Origin: Macrothele yani
Lineage: Eukaryota; Arthropoda; Arachnida; Araneae; Macrothelidae
DNA length: 64,000 nucleotides
Direction of reading: 5' to 3'
NCBI GenBank assembly: GCA_039090855.1
Contig: CM077007.1
Location: 14,495,515 to 14,559,514, forward strand
This document shows positions 46,401 to 54,926 of this stretch, one piece after another (within the stretch, counting starts at the first letter, position 1; each line of letters begins with the position of its first letter). A program made the translations under genes and the position numbers. A model generated the notes under the pieces. That model was given only the letters and a program-made list of their open reading frames with translations, was not told the DNA's origin and ran no database searches.

Positions 46401-46840
46401 TCATCTCCTCAATCACCTCATTCATCTTGCCATTTATACTTCTAGTATTCCATACAACAATCTTACATTCACTCAGCCGAGATCTCTTTCTCATACGCCG
46501 TTTAGAATGTCCAGGTCAATTCTGTGGCGGACCATCCTTCTCAAGTGTGGCAGGTCCACCATATCCTACACTTGAGTCCGAATATTGATTTCTTTTTGTC
46601 TTTTTAATCAGGTAAATACATCAGTGTGGGGGATTTGACCACAACTGAGGGTTCCAGTTGGTCATTCAACCTAAGGATTCTGGAACAAAACCCAGTGAGT
46701 TGGGGTCTTTTTGCCAATGTCACACAGAACTAGCTGGCACCTCTCCAAGATTCACAGAGGCCCTAGTTGCTGTTGCGTGGGCCATTGTTACCACGGAGCG
46801 CCCCGAGGAGGCAACCCATCGCTCACTACGACCGACCGCA
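43424..46840 (-). mobile_element. Full-length RTE-like LINE, copy 2
   Basis: This is the same family as 28560-32601 in reverse orientation, 3417 bp, with the complete 5' UTR (starting TGCGGTCGGTCGTAGTGAGC) and 3' UTR (ending AACAGCTTAG with an ATGTATGT tail). A 51-bp target duplication flanks it. It lacks the 565-bp internal duplication of copy 1. Insertion into the SHGK ORF makes it younger than the large transposon. Confidence 0.92.
43510..46494 (-). pseudogene. LINE copy 2: endonuclease-reverse transcriptase, frameshifted
   Basis: From 46494 down, the endonuclease reads SECKIVVWNTRSINGKMNEV, KEDFWNELKAVLSQFGAKEK, IIAGDFNARVGVQNAISDNV and GSDHYLVVSRVKLNV. The last follows a damaged stretch around 45780-45880 in which a GATCGTACACAACAAAA piece is repeated. 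The reverse transcriptase follows: KALKSLQNGKGPGVNGITAK, QSGFMPGKGCTNQIFALHTM, FIDLEKAYDRVN, VVRQGCVTSPWLFNIYMD and the catalytic CRLLYADDTVLL. The C-terminal part reads FVYLGSMFDRENKLDGEISR and RWFGHVQRISEEMLTKKMFL. Breaks lie at about 45870, 45535, 45300, 44795 and 44560. It is less damaged than copy 1 in the endonuclease. Confidence 0.88.
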
Positions 46841-47222
46841 TGGTCATTTCTTGCAGCAAGCCATGGCAAGTCACCATGTGAGAGTATTGGTGTAGATTGT
46901 AAAAAGGCTAACAACAAAACCCAGTTTGCTGCAACCGTTAGCTCAACAAATAACATCTGCTGCAACAATATATAACTTCTGCAAAGATAATATAAAAGAA
47001 ATTACATTTTTCTTTGTGTGTACAGAAGAGATGAACAAAGTGCGTAATCAGCTTAGTCCCCATTCAGAGAAAGCAAAAGCTCTTGCTGGTACACACACAC
47101 ACACAATGCATCACTTTACGCCACTTCCCAATTTCAGAATTGGTGCTAAAAGTTTAAGTTCTGATAAATATTACAGTATTATTTCTGAAATTAGCGTAAC
47201 TAATTTTCAAGATGAGTTATAG
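46841..47222 (+). pseudogene. SHGK-family protein, 3' part after the LINE
   Basis: The sequence resumes inside the duplicated target (SFLAASHGKSPCESIG). After a frame change it gives LLQPLAQQITSAATIYNFCK, DNIKEITFFFVCTEEMNKVR, KALAGTHTHTMHHFTPLPNF and a stop at 47222. The copy at 61744-62065 aligns with it block by block (ILTPEDMFKYCTEKIKGIQF, then VSQKDIDEEN, then ANTRIHHCFIPMENN), which confirms that this is one protein family and shows where its C-terminus lies. A CA-rich tract has altered the THTHT stretch. Confidence 0.6.
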
Positions 47223-48330
47223 TTACATGTTAACTGCTGTGTAGCATGTGTATAAGGTGGGATTTGTTGAAAAGATTAACTATGATGGTGATGTGACTGT
47301 TCAATTCATGAATGCACATGGGCCTTCTCCATCTATTTATTGGCCTAATAATGATTGTGAAGTACCTCTGACACATATATGATGTTTGGTTGAGGTAAAC
47401 ACTGCAACAGAAAGAACATACAACCTATTCAAACAGGCTGAATACGAAAATTAGTAATTGTGTTTAGTTTTATTCAAACTGATAGAGAAAAGAATTCATT
47501 TATCTCTTATGTAACCAAGGAAAAGTTCATTTATAAATCATATATAAATGTATCATTCAATGTCAAAATAATTCATAAAATGGTTTGTTCCATTAGTTTA
47601 TATTTTTATTAAAATTAGTAAAAAATTTAGAAACACCTAATCTTTGTAGTTGCTTGTATTCTTAAAAACAAAAAAGAAAAGAAACAGCTTGAGGTAGCAT
47701 AGGTGGCCCTGTCAGTTGCTTTTTTCGCAATTGGCGATTATTTTTGAGCACGGCAACTATAAAAAAACTTTGGTGATTTGACTGGCGATTGTGAGCTTGG
47801 CTTTGCAGACTAGTGTTTCTATCAGTTAAAATTGAAATTGGTCAGAATATTAAATTCAACAGTAACAAATATAGTGAGTTGCAGCGCACTCACAGAAGTA
47901 AGGCTATACATCTAGACAAGTGTTGCTGCTAAAGTTGTGAATCGCAAACGTACAATATGCTCTGGTAAGTTTTTTTAAGTTTTTTTATTTACCTTATGTA
48001 TAAATTGTACATATAGTATTTGGTAGTTAAAGGTGTTTAAAATATAATTCCGACTTAAAAAATATTTTGAAAACAGAAAGAAGCATAAATATTCATCAGT
48101 TTCTGTGCATTTCGGAGTGCTGAAATGTTACCATTTATTCACAAATATTTCAGAGCCTGTAACTTCTAAACCAGTTTGAACCACAAAATGAAACTCGCAG
48201 GTATTGTTGACTACCAGTAGGGGTATTCTTGGTGGGAAAAAAATTATCTGGTCCCTCTTTCAAGATATGTAACCTTGAAATCTGCAAAAGTTGAAAATTT
48301 TGCAACTTTGAAGGGGGAGGGGGGACCAAA
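47223..48330. other. Interior of the large transposon, no gene seen
   Basis: AT-rich sequence between the SHGK ORF and the right inverted end. I recognise nothing coding. Confidence 0.35.
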
Positions 48331-49443
48331 CCCAGACTTAAGTTCTCCATAGCTGAAAAACTCTACTAGCCACAGTTATTACACAAAAATTCCCAACTTA
48401 GGGTTCCAACTCCCAGTCACCTTAACAGTCCATCAAAAATGGTGATTTATGCTTGCGAGTATTGCAGATTTCAATGCCATTTTAAGCAAGGTTAAAAAAA
48501 ATATTTTCTATCATTTCTATACATTTTCTGTAAGCCAAAAATGTCTTCTTTAAGGCAGTGAAAACCAAAACTTTTGATCTACAATAAGAGGAAAACAATT
48601 GCCTTATTTCAAAATCATTGTGAGTATTTTGGCCTGCTGCAGAAAAGAAAAATGAACGTATATCCCAGATGGTGGCACATAAAAATTGTTTTGAGCTACT
48701 TACTGATATGGTTAAACTATGGAGGGAAAAGGTGTATAAAATGGTCAAGCAACCACTTAATTAAAAAATTGGGTAATATCATGTCGGAATGTTCCACATA
48801 TAAAACACGCAGTTTTGGATTTTATTTTTTTCCCTCGCCAAAATTGCGAATTGCCCAAAGTATTTGTTTCTCCTAATGAAAGGCTACATTATAATACACA
48901 CATGAAAATATTTTTAGCAAATTTGAAGTGGGGGCTCATTTTGAAAAAAATGTTTTGTTCAATAAAAATATTTTCATAATACACACATGAAAATATTTTT
49001 AGCAAATTTGAAGTGGGGGCTCATTTTGAAAAAATGTTTTGTTCAATAAAAATGTGGCCTCATTTTCCATGTCTTTCATCATTAAATTTAAAAACAAGTG
49101 TTCTTTTAATTCTGAAACTGTGCACAAACAAGTTGTTCGCAAATGTATGGATCATGCAGATCATTTAGGAAAAATAATTCATAACTTCACAACTAACTGA
49201 AACAGTTAGTTGTGAAGTTATGAATTTTTTGTCCTACAGTGTAGTTGTGAAAACTCAGCACGCAAACACTTCACAGGCAGAGCTACCCAATTTTTAAAGT
49301 GGCATTACTCAAGATCTACTGGACCGACCGACCTGAAATTTTAACTGGTTTCATATCTTGCCAGTACAGTACTTTGTACCAATTTCACAAGAACCTGAGA
49401 TGGGTGGGTGACATGCCCTGGGTGATCTGACATGGAATGACCC
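48331..49443 (-). repeat. Right inverted end of the large transposon, with internal duplication and hairpin
   Basis: It is the inverted counterpart of 38441-39483. It is about 70 bp longer, mainly because an 85-bp piece is tandemly duplicated (48891-48975 and 48976-49059, both starting ATAATACACACATG). A perfect 22-bp hairpin (arms ATTCATAACTTCACAACTAA and its complement, 49180-49229) is present here but absent from the left end. Confidence 0.85.
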
Positions 49444-49526
49444 AAGAACCACTTTTTATCCCAAGCAAAATGCATTTGCTTGCTAGCAATCTGCTACTAA
49501 CTACCAGTCGAAATCGAGCCCTGCTT

Positions 49527-49860
49527 GGAAGATTATTTTCGCTGGAATTCCACAGAAGCATTCCGAGGAACAATATCTTTCCCATCCGGACACTCAGTCT
49601 AACATGGACTATCTCACCAAACCCGCTTATTGGACATTACCTGATTACATCAATACTTACAATATATAAAGTTTTGTTTCACGTACTTATAACAGCTTGT
49701 GCTCCGTGCATTGGTTTTTTACATGTGATGATGGACTTTTTTTTAAAGATCCGAAAGATTTAATGTCAGCGTGTTTTAATATTTACCATAATACATTTTA
49801 ACCTTGAGTCTTGGGTTTTTAATTATATTGTGCATTAATGGCAATTTCTTTTATCTTTAT
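49527..49860 (+). repeat. Inverted copy of 33940-34270
   Basis: It reads CTTGGAAGATTATTTTCGCT and continues through AGTCTAACATGGAC, CCCGCTTATTGGACATTACC and ATTGCATTAATGG-like sequence. It matches the reverse complement of the left flank repeat at 33940-34270. The family is unknown. Confidence 0.75.
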
Positions 49861-50396
49861 GATTTGGTTTTTTACTTGGTCTATTTGCATATCCACTGAA
49901 ATAGGGAAAAACAGGATCATATAAAAATGTTTTTTGTATGCAAAATTTCTGCATTCCAGATAATGACCATATGTGACCCATATTGTATGTCCTGAAATTA
50001 AAAGCGATCTTGTCCCGACTTTTTTTTTTTTTTTTTTTTTTGTCACTCCTAGCTCTGAGAGAATAGGAAAGACACTTTTGATATATTTCACTCTGATCAG
50101 CACAGCAATAAAAAAACTGACACAAGCAGGGTTTATGATACATAGTGCTAAATGAACCTTCAGAGACACCAGTTACTAAGATGCAAAAGATGTTCCAATA
50201 GATCACAAGAATGAAGGACGCTAGTGATAATTATTTTTATACTACCACCGCTCATCAACCTAAACTTGAATATCATAATTCACCTCTGCACATCAGAAAG
50301 TAATTAATATTTGCATAAAATAATTATGAATAAGCCAGCAGCAATAATTGCTCACTATAAGATGTTTTCAAGTATTGCAAAGCAAAATGATCTTAC
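49861..50396. other. AT-rich MRPL21 intron, nothing recognised
   Basis: A poly(T) tract lies at 50020-50041. I saw no other feature. Confidence 0.35.
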
Positions 50397-50564
50397 CTTT
50401 TGCTATGCCTTCCTCTTCTTCTGATTTATCTGTGATAGTTACACCAACAACAGGGACATGATGAGATGGTTTAGTTGAATAAAACTGAGAAGCAGTAATA
50501 CAACACAAAGAGTTGTTTATATCTGCTACTTTCCTTTTGTTTGGCAGTAGATTTTTATACTGGC
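50397..50564 (-). CDS. MRPL21: MRPL21 (mitochondrial ribosomal protein bL21m), early coding exon
   Basis: This exon encodes the N-terminal part: QYKNLLPNKRKVADINNSLC, then CITASQFYSTKPSHHVPVVG and a run of acidic residues ending EGIAK. The segment QFYSTKP is typical of the junction between a mitochondrial import signal and the mature ribosomal protein. The acceptor is TGTTTTTTTAG before 50564 and the donor AAAG|GTAAGA after 50397. The exon is 168 nt, beginning with two bases of a split codon and ending with one (phase 1). Joined to the exon at 22092 the split codon becomes GAT (Asp) and the frame continues into DVLLRVN. The phase match over 28.3 kb is the main reason for linking the two. The N-terminal region of bL21m is poorly conserved, so identity here depends on that link. 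Confidence 0.7.
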
Positions 50565-50913
50565 CTAAAAAAACACAGAAAAATATCACTGAAAGAAATA
50601 TGAAAAAAATAATGCATTGCAATTAAAGACATCAAGTGTGCACACAGAATGATTTAAGTTATATCAATTACATTTGTCTCAGAATTTGTATATTTAGACA
50701 TTTTTCTTAGTAATTAATGACACCAAGGCACCTCCAATTATTAATGTACAGTGAAATTTTTTTAACTACGGGTTTTATATAGGTGTAACTAGCAGGGGTA
50801 TGGTATTTCCTGGGTAAATATTACTATTCGTGGAATCAACAAGTTCAGCAGGTGAAAGTTAATGAATGAAAAAGATATTCCTGTAATTTTCCAGTAAATT
50901 TATTTTAATTCAT

Positions 50914-51100
50914 TTAGGTTATTGCTTTTTGGTGAACAATATTTTTGGTTTTTTCATTGGGAGCAAAAATGTAGAGATTTTTATGATTGCCAACCCTTGA
51001 GCAGGCGACGTAGAGTTGTCCGTGTGAAAAGCAGGGTTCCTCCAAATTAATGCCAGCCACTGCCAATGACTGGCTGATGCAGTAATATTTCCGCCACAAA
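50914..51100 (-). pseudogene. Helitron Rep/helicase, C-terminal fragment
   Basis: The minus strand reads SQSLAVAGINLEEPCFSHGQ, then LYVACSRVGNHKNLYIFAPN and EKTKNIVHQKAIT before a stop. QSL-VAG-NL--PCFSHGQLYVACSRVG is the conserved end of the PIF1-like helicase domain of Helitron rolling-circle transposons. Only this last part remains, preceded by a poly(A) tract. It lies in the intron between the putative first exon and the 50397-50564 exon of MRPL21. Confidence 0.8.
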
Positions 51101-51224
51101 AAAAAAAAAAAAAAAAAAGGAACCAGGATGGCTGCAAATGTGAAAAATTAAAAAATATATATAGTTAGTTAATTTACTTTTACGAAACAAAAAAGAAAGG
51201 AACAGGAATAATGGAAATACTTAC

Positions 51225-51243
51225 CTTCCCTTCGAGTTGACAT
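51225..51243 (-). CDS. MRPL21: Possible first coding exon of MRPL21
   Basis: An ATG at 51243 opens MSTRRE and reaches a strong donor, GAAG|GTAAGTA, at 51225/51224 with one extra base (phase 1). That is the phase required by the exon at 50564. Joining gives MSTRREGQYKNLLPNKRK, a basic N-terminus compatible with a mitochondrial import signal. An in-frame stop lies immediately upstream. Only seven codons are involved, so this is a suggestion and the true first exon may lie elsewhere. Confidence 0.3.
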
Positions 51244-52080
51244 CTACAAAATGGTCGTAGTGAGCTACTGAGAATCCTGCGACACTAAAATGCAATGTGC
51301 CTATAATGTCATGTCGCGTGCATGCGATTTGACATTGGCATTGATCATCCTTTTGTTTACCATTTTGAATTTTGAATAACTGCAACTCTCTATTTACAAT
51401 ACCATATTTTTCATACAGCATTGCAAATGTCAAATGTCATCTAGCTGCTTAATTATTCACGTGCTATTTAGACATAATCTAGAATGAGACAGGAATGAGA
51501 CGATGCTGCGTGAGCACTGGAACATTCGTTACGTTTTGTGGATGGTGACGGGTGGTTCATCTGTTGCGTCCACTCCTTGAGAATAGCCTGGGCAGAGGCT
51601 GAAAGTGTTAGGATATTATGCTTATTTCTGAGTGGAGAGAGTTCCGTGATTGTCGAGTATAGTGGTTGTGTCAGGTATTTAGGTTTGTTTTAATTGGGTA
51701 CCTATGTGCAATTTTAAATAATTATGGGTTACAGTTTTTTAACTTTGACGTTTTAGGAAATGTGTAATATAAGTTTTATTGATCGAAGTTTTAATTAGAT
51801 ATAAGTGTTTTAGGGGAGTTCAATTATGTATACTTGTCGTAGATTATTTTGAATCCGAATTTGGTCATAGGGAAAAGAAAGGAAGGGAACAAAGTCTGCG
51901 TGAGTTGAAAAAGGGTTTTTTTTTTGTTTTTTGTTTTTTTTTGCCTTGAACCACGATGTAAATAAGAAAATTATGTGTTGGAAATGTGTAGACGAAATCC
52001 TCCTAAAAGATTTTGGGAATCTAAAGGTGAGTAACCTCAAAATATTGATTATATTTACATTACATTGTATTTCTTCCTGA
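51244..52080. other. Possible promoter region; unassigned plus-strand exon candidate
   Basis: The region upstream of the putative MRPL21 start holds no recognised repeat. On the plus strand an ATG at 51984 opens MCRRNPPKRFWESK and ends at a donor AAAG|GTGAGT (52026/52027). It could be a short divergent first exon, but I do not recognise a family. Confidence 0.25.
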
Positions 52081-52261
52081 TGAAGCCACCTGTTGTTGGT
52101 AGTGAAAGCTAAGGTTTATTCATGCGTTTTTAATACACCATTAAACGGATATTTTTGCACTTTATTGTTATCTACAGTCTCTAACTTAGACCATAGATTG
52201 GGTATTGGAGTGCTGAATTGTGTTGCAGTTCTTAAAAGTAAAAAATTGAACTTTTTACAAA

Positions 52262-52615
52262 AATTATGTATGGGGGCCCCTTGATCCCAGGCTCTGACAC
52301 CATTCGAAAACTGTCTATGGTCTAAGTTAGAGTACCATGAGATAGTATACCAAATGTGGGGGCCAGTAATCCCGGTCTCCGACCCCTTCCAAAAACTGTC
52401 TACGGTCTAGGTTAGGGCACCATGAGATAGTATAAAAAATTTGGTGGATGTAAATTGAAAACTGCAGATTTTACGGAAATTTTGTGCTGGTGCCCCTTGA
52501 CCCCAGGCTCCCACCGACCCCTTCCAAAAATCATCTACGGTCCAACTTAGAGTACCATGAGACAGTATACCAAATTTGGTGGTTCTAAATTGAATACTGT
52601 AGATTTATTAGTGGG
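52262..52615. repeat. Three diverged tandem units of about 90-130 bp
   Basis: Each unit has a CCCCTTGACCCCAGGCTC-like start (the middle unit is altered to AATCCCGG), then ACCCCTTCCAAAAACTGTCT, then TAGAGTACCATGAGATAGTA, and the last two continue into TTGGTGG and TAAATTGAA. They start at about 52262, 52360 and 52480. The last is followed by ATTCAAACAAACATTCAATT and TATATATA. This type of tail is often found beside Helitron remnants; here that is an inference from the nearby helicase fragment. Confidence 0.65.
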
Positions 52616-52649
52616 CATTCAAACAAACATTCAATTTTATATATACAGA

Positions 52650-52910
52650 TTTTTAATACATTTTGTGGTCAGATTTTCGAACTAGAACCTAATTCATCAT
52701 CAAGACTATGTCAATGGAGTAGTTGATGCCATTCAGTCGGGACTGCCTAACCGCATTTATCTTTAAGTGTACTACTTTAGAAGTACCACACTTAACAATA
52801 ATTGTGGTTAGGTACTCCCGACCAAATGGCAATAAGTACTCCAGTGACATAGTCCTGATGATGAACTAGGTTCTAGCTCAAAAATTTTATTACAAGATGT
52901 ATTAAAAATT
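52650..52910. repeat. Palindromic element with about 125-bp arms
   Basis: The left arm begins TTTTTAATACATTTTGTGGT and the right arm, reverse complemented, TTTTTAATACATCTTGTAAT. Both run through GAACCTAATTCATCATCA-like sequence and CAATGGAGTA/CACTGGAGTA to the centre at about 52785. The divergence between arms is moderate. The form is that of a fold-back or long-TIR MITE. Confidence 0.75.
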
Positions 52911-53261
52911 ACCTTTATATTAAACCCGTAATTAAAAAATTTTCACTGTAGACATTTTTAATTTTGGACGGCCACCACAAGTTCCTACAGTGTGAAAGAA
53001 CGGCTTACATTTTGTTTGTTTGTTTGTGTGTTTGGATTCACAAACATCCATAAACTGGAAAACCAAGAAAACAAATTATTATTTTAGAATGAGACATAAG
53101 CTGTTTAAAACTGCATGAATTGTGAATTAATAAAAAAAAATTGACAGGACAACCATTAACACAGCAGGAACAACACACACAGGAAACAGAAACTTAGATA
53201 TGTCAGTATTGGCACCAAACTGTATTTTCACTGTTTCCTAAGCAGCCATATCTTCAAAAAA
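52911..53261. other. Spacer, nothing recognised
   Basis: AT-rich sequence without recognisable features. Confidence 0.3.
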
Positions 53262-53480
53262 ATTTAAAATTGCATTGCTTTGGAGTGCAAATCGAAACAG
53301 CATCCCCTGATTTTCATTTGAGCATGCTACCATTATACAAGCCAGACCAATGAACTCTCAGCTGCTTTAAACTTCATTCTCCAGGGTTTCATAATGGCAG
53401 CATGCTCGAAAGCAAAATGCTTTACTTTGTGCTCCAGGGCGAAGCAATTTTCAAGTTTTCTAAAGATAAAACTCGGGGGA
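53262..53480. repeat. Head-to-head pair of tRNA-derived SINE copies
   Basis: A minus copy (53262-53345) has a tRNA-like core that reads TATAATGGTAGCATGCTC and GATGCTGTTTCGATTTGCAC in reverse complement. A plus copy (about 53385-53480) has CATAATGGCAGCATGCTC and the shared tail AATTTTCAAGTTTTCT. Both belong to the family of 8380-8521. Confidence 0.6.
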
Positions 53481-53669
53481 ATATTGATGTCCCCTCCCCA
53501 ACCTCGGCATTACAAGAGGGCCTCGCAACTGAGACAGCATCTAGCCTTGAGGCCAAAGCTCACAGGATATGGACTGTGAGCTTTGCAATGATGACAGAGC
53601 ATGTGATTGCAATGATAACTAGAATCAAGAACACTCTGCTCTCTGTACCTAGAACTTTGCCTCTATTTT

Positions 53670-54290
53670 CAAGCTGAGACACAAATAATAAAATTATATT
53701 TAACAATACAGGACAAAGGGCAAATCCCCAGAAACCAAAATTATGATGACAGAAAAAATCTTCACTCTATCCTACTTCCGTTTTCAGAAATTTTCCCCAC
53801 ATTTTCATTCTTAAATACAAATATTTATGAAATTAAATTATGTTTAAACAAATATAATACAATGTAGGTAAAACAACACTGGGGGGGGGGGACCTTTGCT
53901 TCCTTTGCTGTAATTTTTTTTTTTTTTTTTTTTTTCATTTGCAATTATGGGGGAAATTTCACACTGTTCACCTTTCGTTTTTGGAAAAATTTCCTCCATT
54001 TTGGATCTTAAATACAAACATTTATGTAATAAAATTATACTTAACAACTATACAGGGCAGAGGTAATAGTGCGAGAAAAATAATTTAAGATTATGAGGCT
54101 GCATCTAACTTCCATTTTCGAAAATTGTTGCCTGTGTTTTCAAACTGAAACACAATGAAATAAAATTATATTTAACAATACTGCAAAAAAGGAGACTAGT
54201 GCAGTTACAAAAAAATTATGGGAGAAATCATCACTCCATCTCATTTTTGTTTTTGGAAAGTTTTGAAAGACTGAATTTCGTCCGAAGACG
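53670..54290. repeat. Array of about four 140-bp-type units
   Basis: Units recur with CACTCTATCCTACTTCCG-like starts, TTTTCAGAAATTTTCC, TTAAATACAAATATTTATG and ATTATATTTAACAATAC. One unit is expanded by G, T and A tracts (53881-53940). The same units lie inside the hAT element at 37080-37700 and at 59390-59960. The array ends GACTGAATTTCG. Confidence 0.65.
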
Positions 54291-54399
54291 AAAAACTTGC
54301 TTCCATGATCGAGGATTTCATTTTAATTAGATCCTGGCAATATAGTTGTCTGCAGAACCAAAATAAAATCTGTGACATATGTTGCCTCTTTCCATGATT

Positions 54400-54870
54400 C
54401 TGCTATGGGGTTTAATCATCATACTATCCACTCTTTTCATTTTCCTGATCCATGAGCTCCTCTTCCCATGTTTCCTGGCTACTCCAAAAATGCACCTCTA
54501 AATGCTTCTTCCATCTGTCCAATGTCTATATGTCTTTTTTAGTTAAGGACCATGTCTCTGGTTTATAAGTAAGAACTAAAATATGATTTGATTAAACACA
54601 ATTCTTTTAAGTCATAATGGAAAATGGCTCTGTGAACTGTACTGTTTAGCTTCAAATGCACTTTAGCAAGTTGAATACTCCTATTAGCTACTTTGATGTG
54701 ACCGCATATCTGTTGCCCAAGGTAGATGAAGTCATCATTTACTTCAAAATTTGTTCCATCAATCTCTAATTCTTCAGTTCTTCTAAAAGCATTGTACATC
54801 AATTTTGTTTTCTGCAAGTTCATATCAACCTTGCTACTGCACTCAATTAGCATAACATTACAGATACCTA
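54400..54870 (-). pseudogene. RTE/BovB-like reverse transcriptase fragment
   Basis: On the minus strand it reads VDMNLQKTKLMYNAFRRTEE, LEIDGTNFEVNDDFIYLGQQ and ICGHIKVANRSIQLAK. In a shifted frame it continues ETWSLT and KDI, a stop, then TLDRWKKHLEVHF. This aligns with the C-terminal half of the nearby RTE (MNFQKTKVMYNAFTKNEDLS, YVYLGQQISSEGHID). Truncated at both ends, it represents a separate, older copy. Confidence 0.8.
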
Positions 54871-54874
54871 CTTA

Positions 54875-54926
54875 ATAAGTGTACTGGTCCTTCTCTGGAG
54901 CAAATAACAGCCTGTACACACCAAGG
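54875..54926 (-). pseudogene. C-terminal end of the Tc1 transposase split by the RTE
   Basis: On the minus strand, after the duplicated 9 bp, the frame gives CVQAVICSREGPVHLL. This is the expected Tc1 C-terminus (the pattern R-VQAVI-ARGGPT). It continues the gene that breaks off at 57948 (LQHIVELMPW). The match shows that the RTE inserted into this gene. Confidence 0.7.

Larger units (their letters stand above)
38441..49443 (+). mobile_element. Large DNA transposon with about 1.0-1.1 kb inverted ends and an SHGK-family gene
   Basis: The segments 38441-39483 and 48331-49443 are inverted copies over their whole length, with modest divergence. The outermost bases read GTGTCATCCCACTTCAAATC on the left and GGGTCATTCCATGTCAGATC on the right (reversed). 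The possible target duplication is AAGA (38437-38440 and 49444-49447). Between the ends lie a CpG-rich 1.4 kb block and an ORF of an uncharacterised family at 43262-43423 and 46841-47222. That ORF is interrupted by a LINE (43424-46840). Without the LINE and its extra target copy the element is about 7.5 kb. I cannot name the superfamily. The association of the terminal motif and the ORF recurs at 60499-62065, which supports one element family. Confidence 0.68.

Noticed and set aside
51221..51433. Minus-strand open frame as MRPL21 N-terminus
   Set aside because: It runs over the donor in phase 2, which does not fit the next exon (phase 1 needed).
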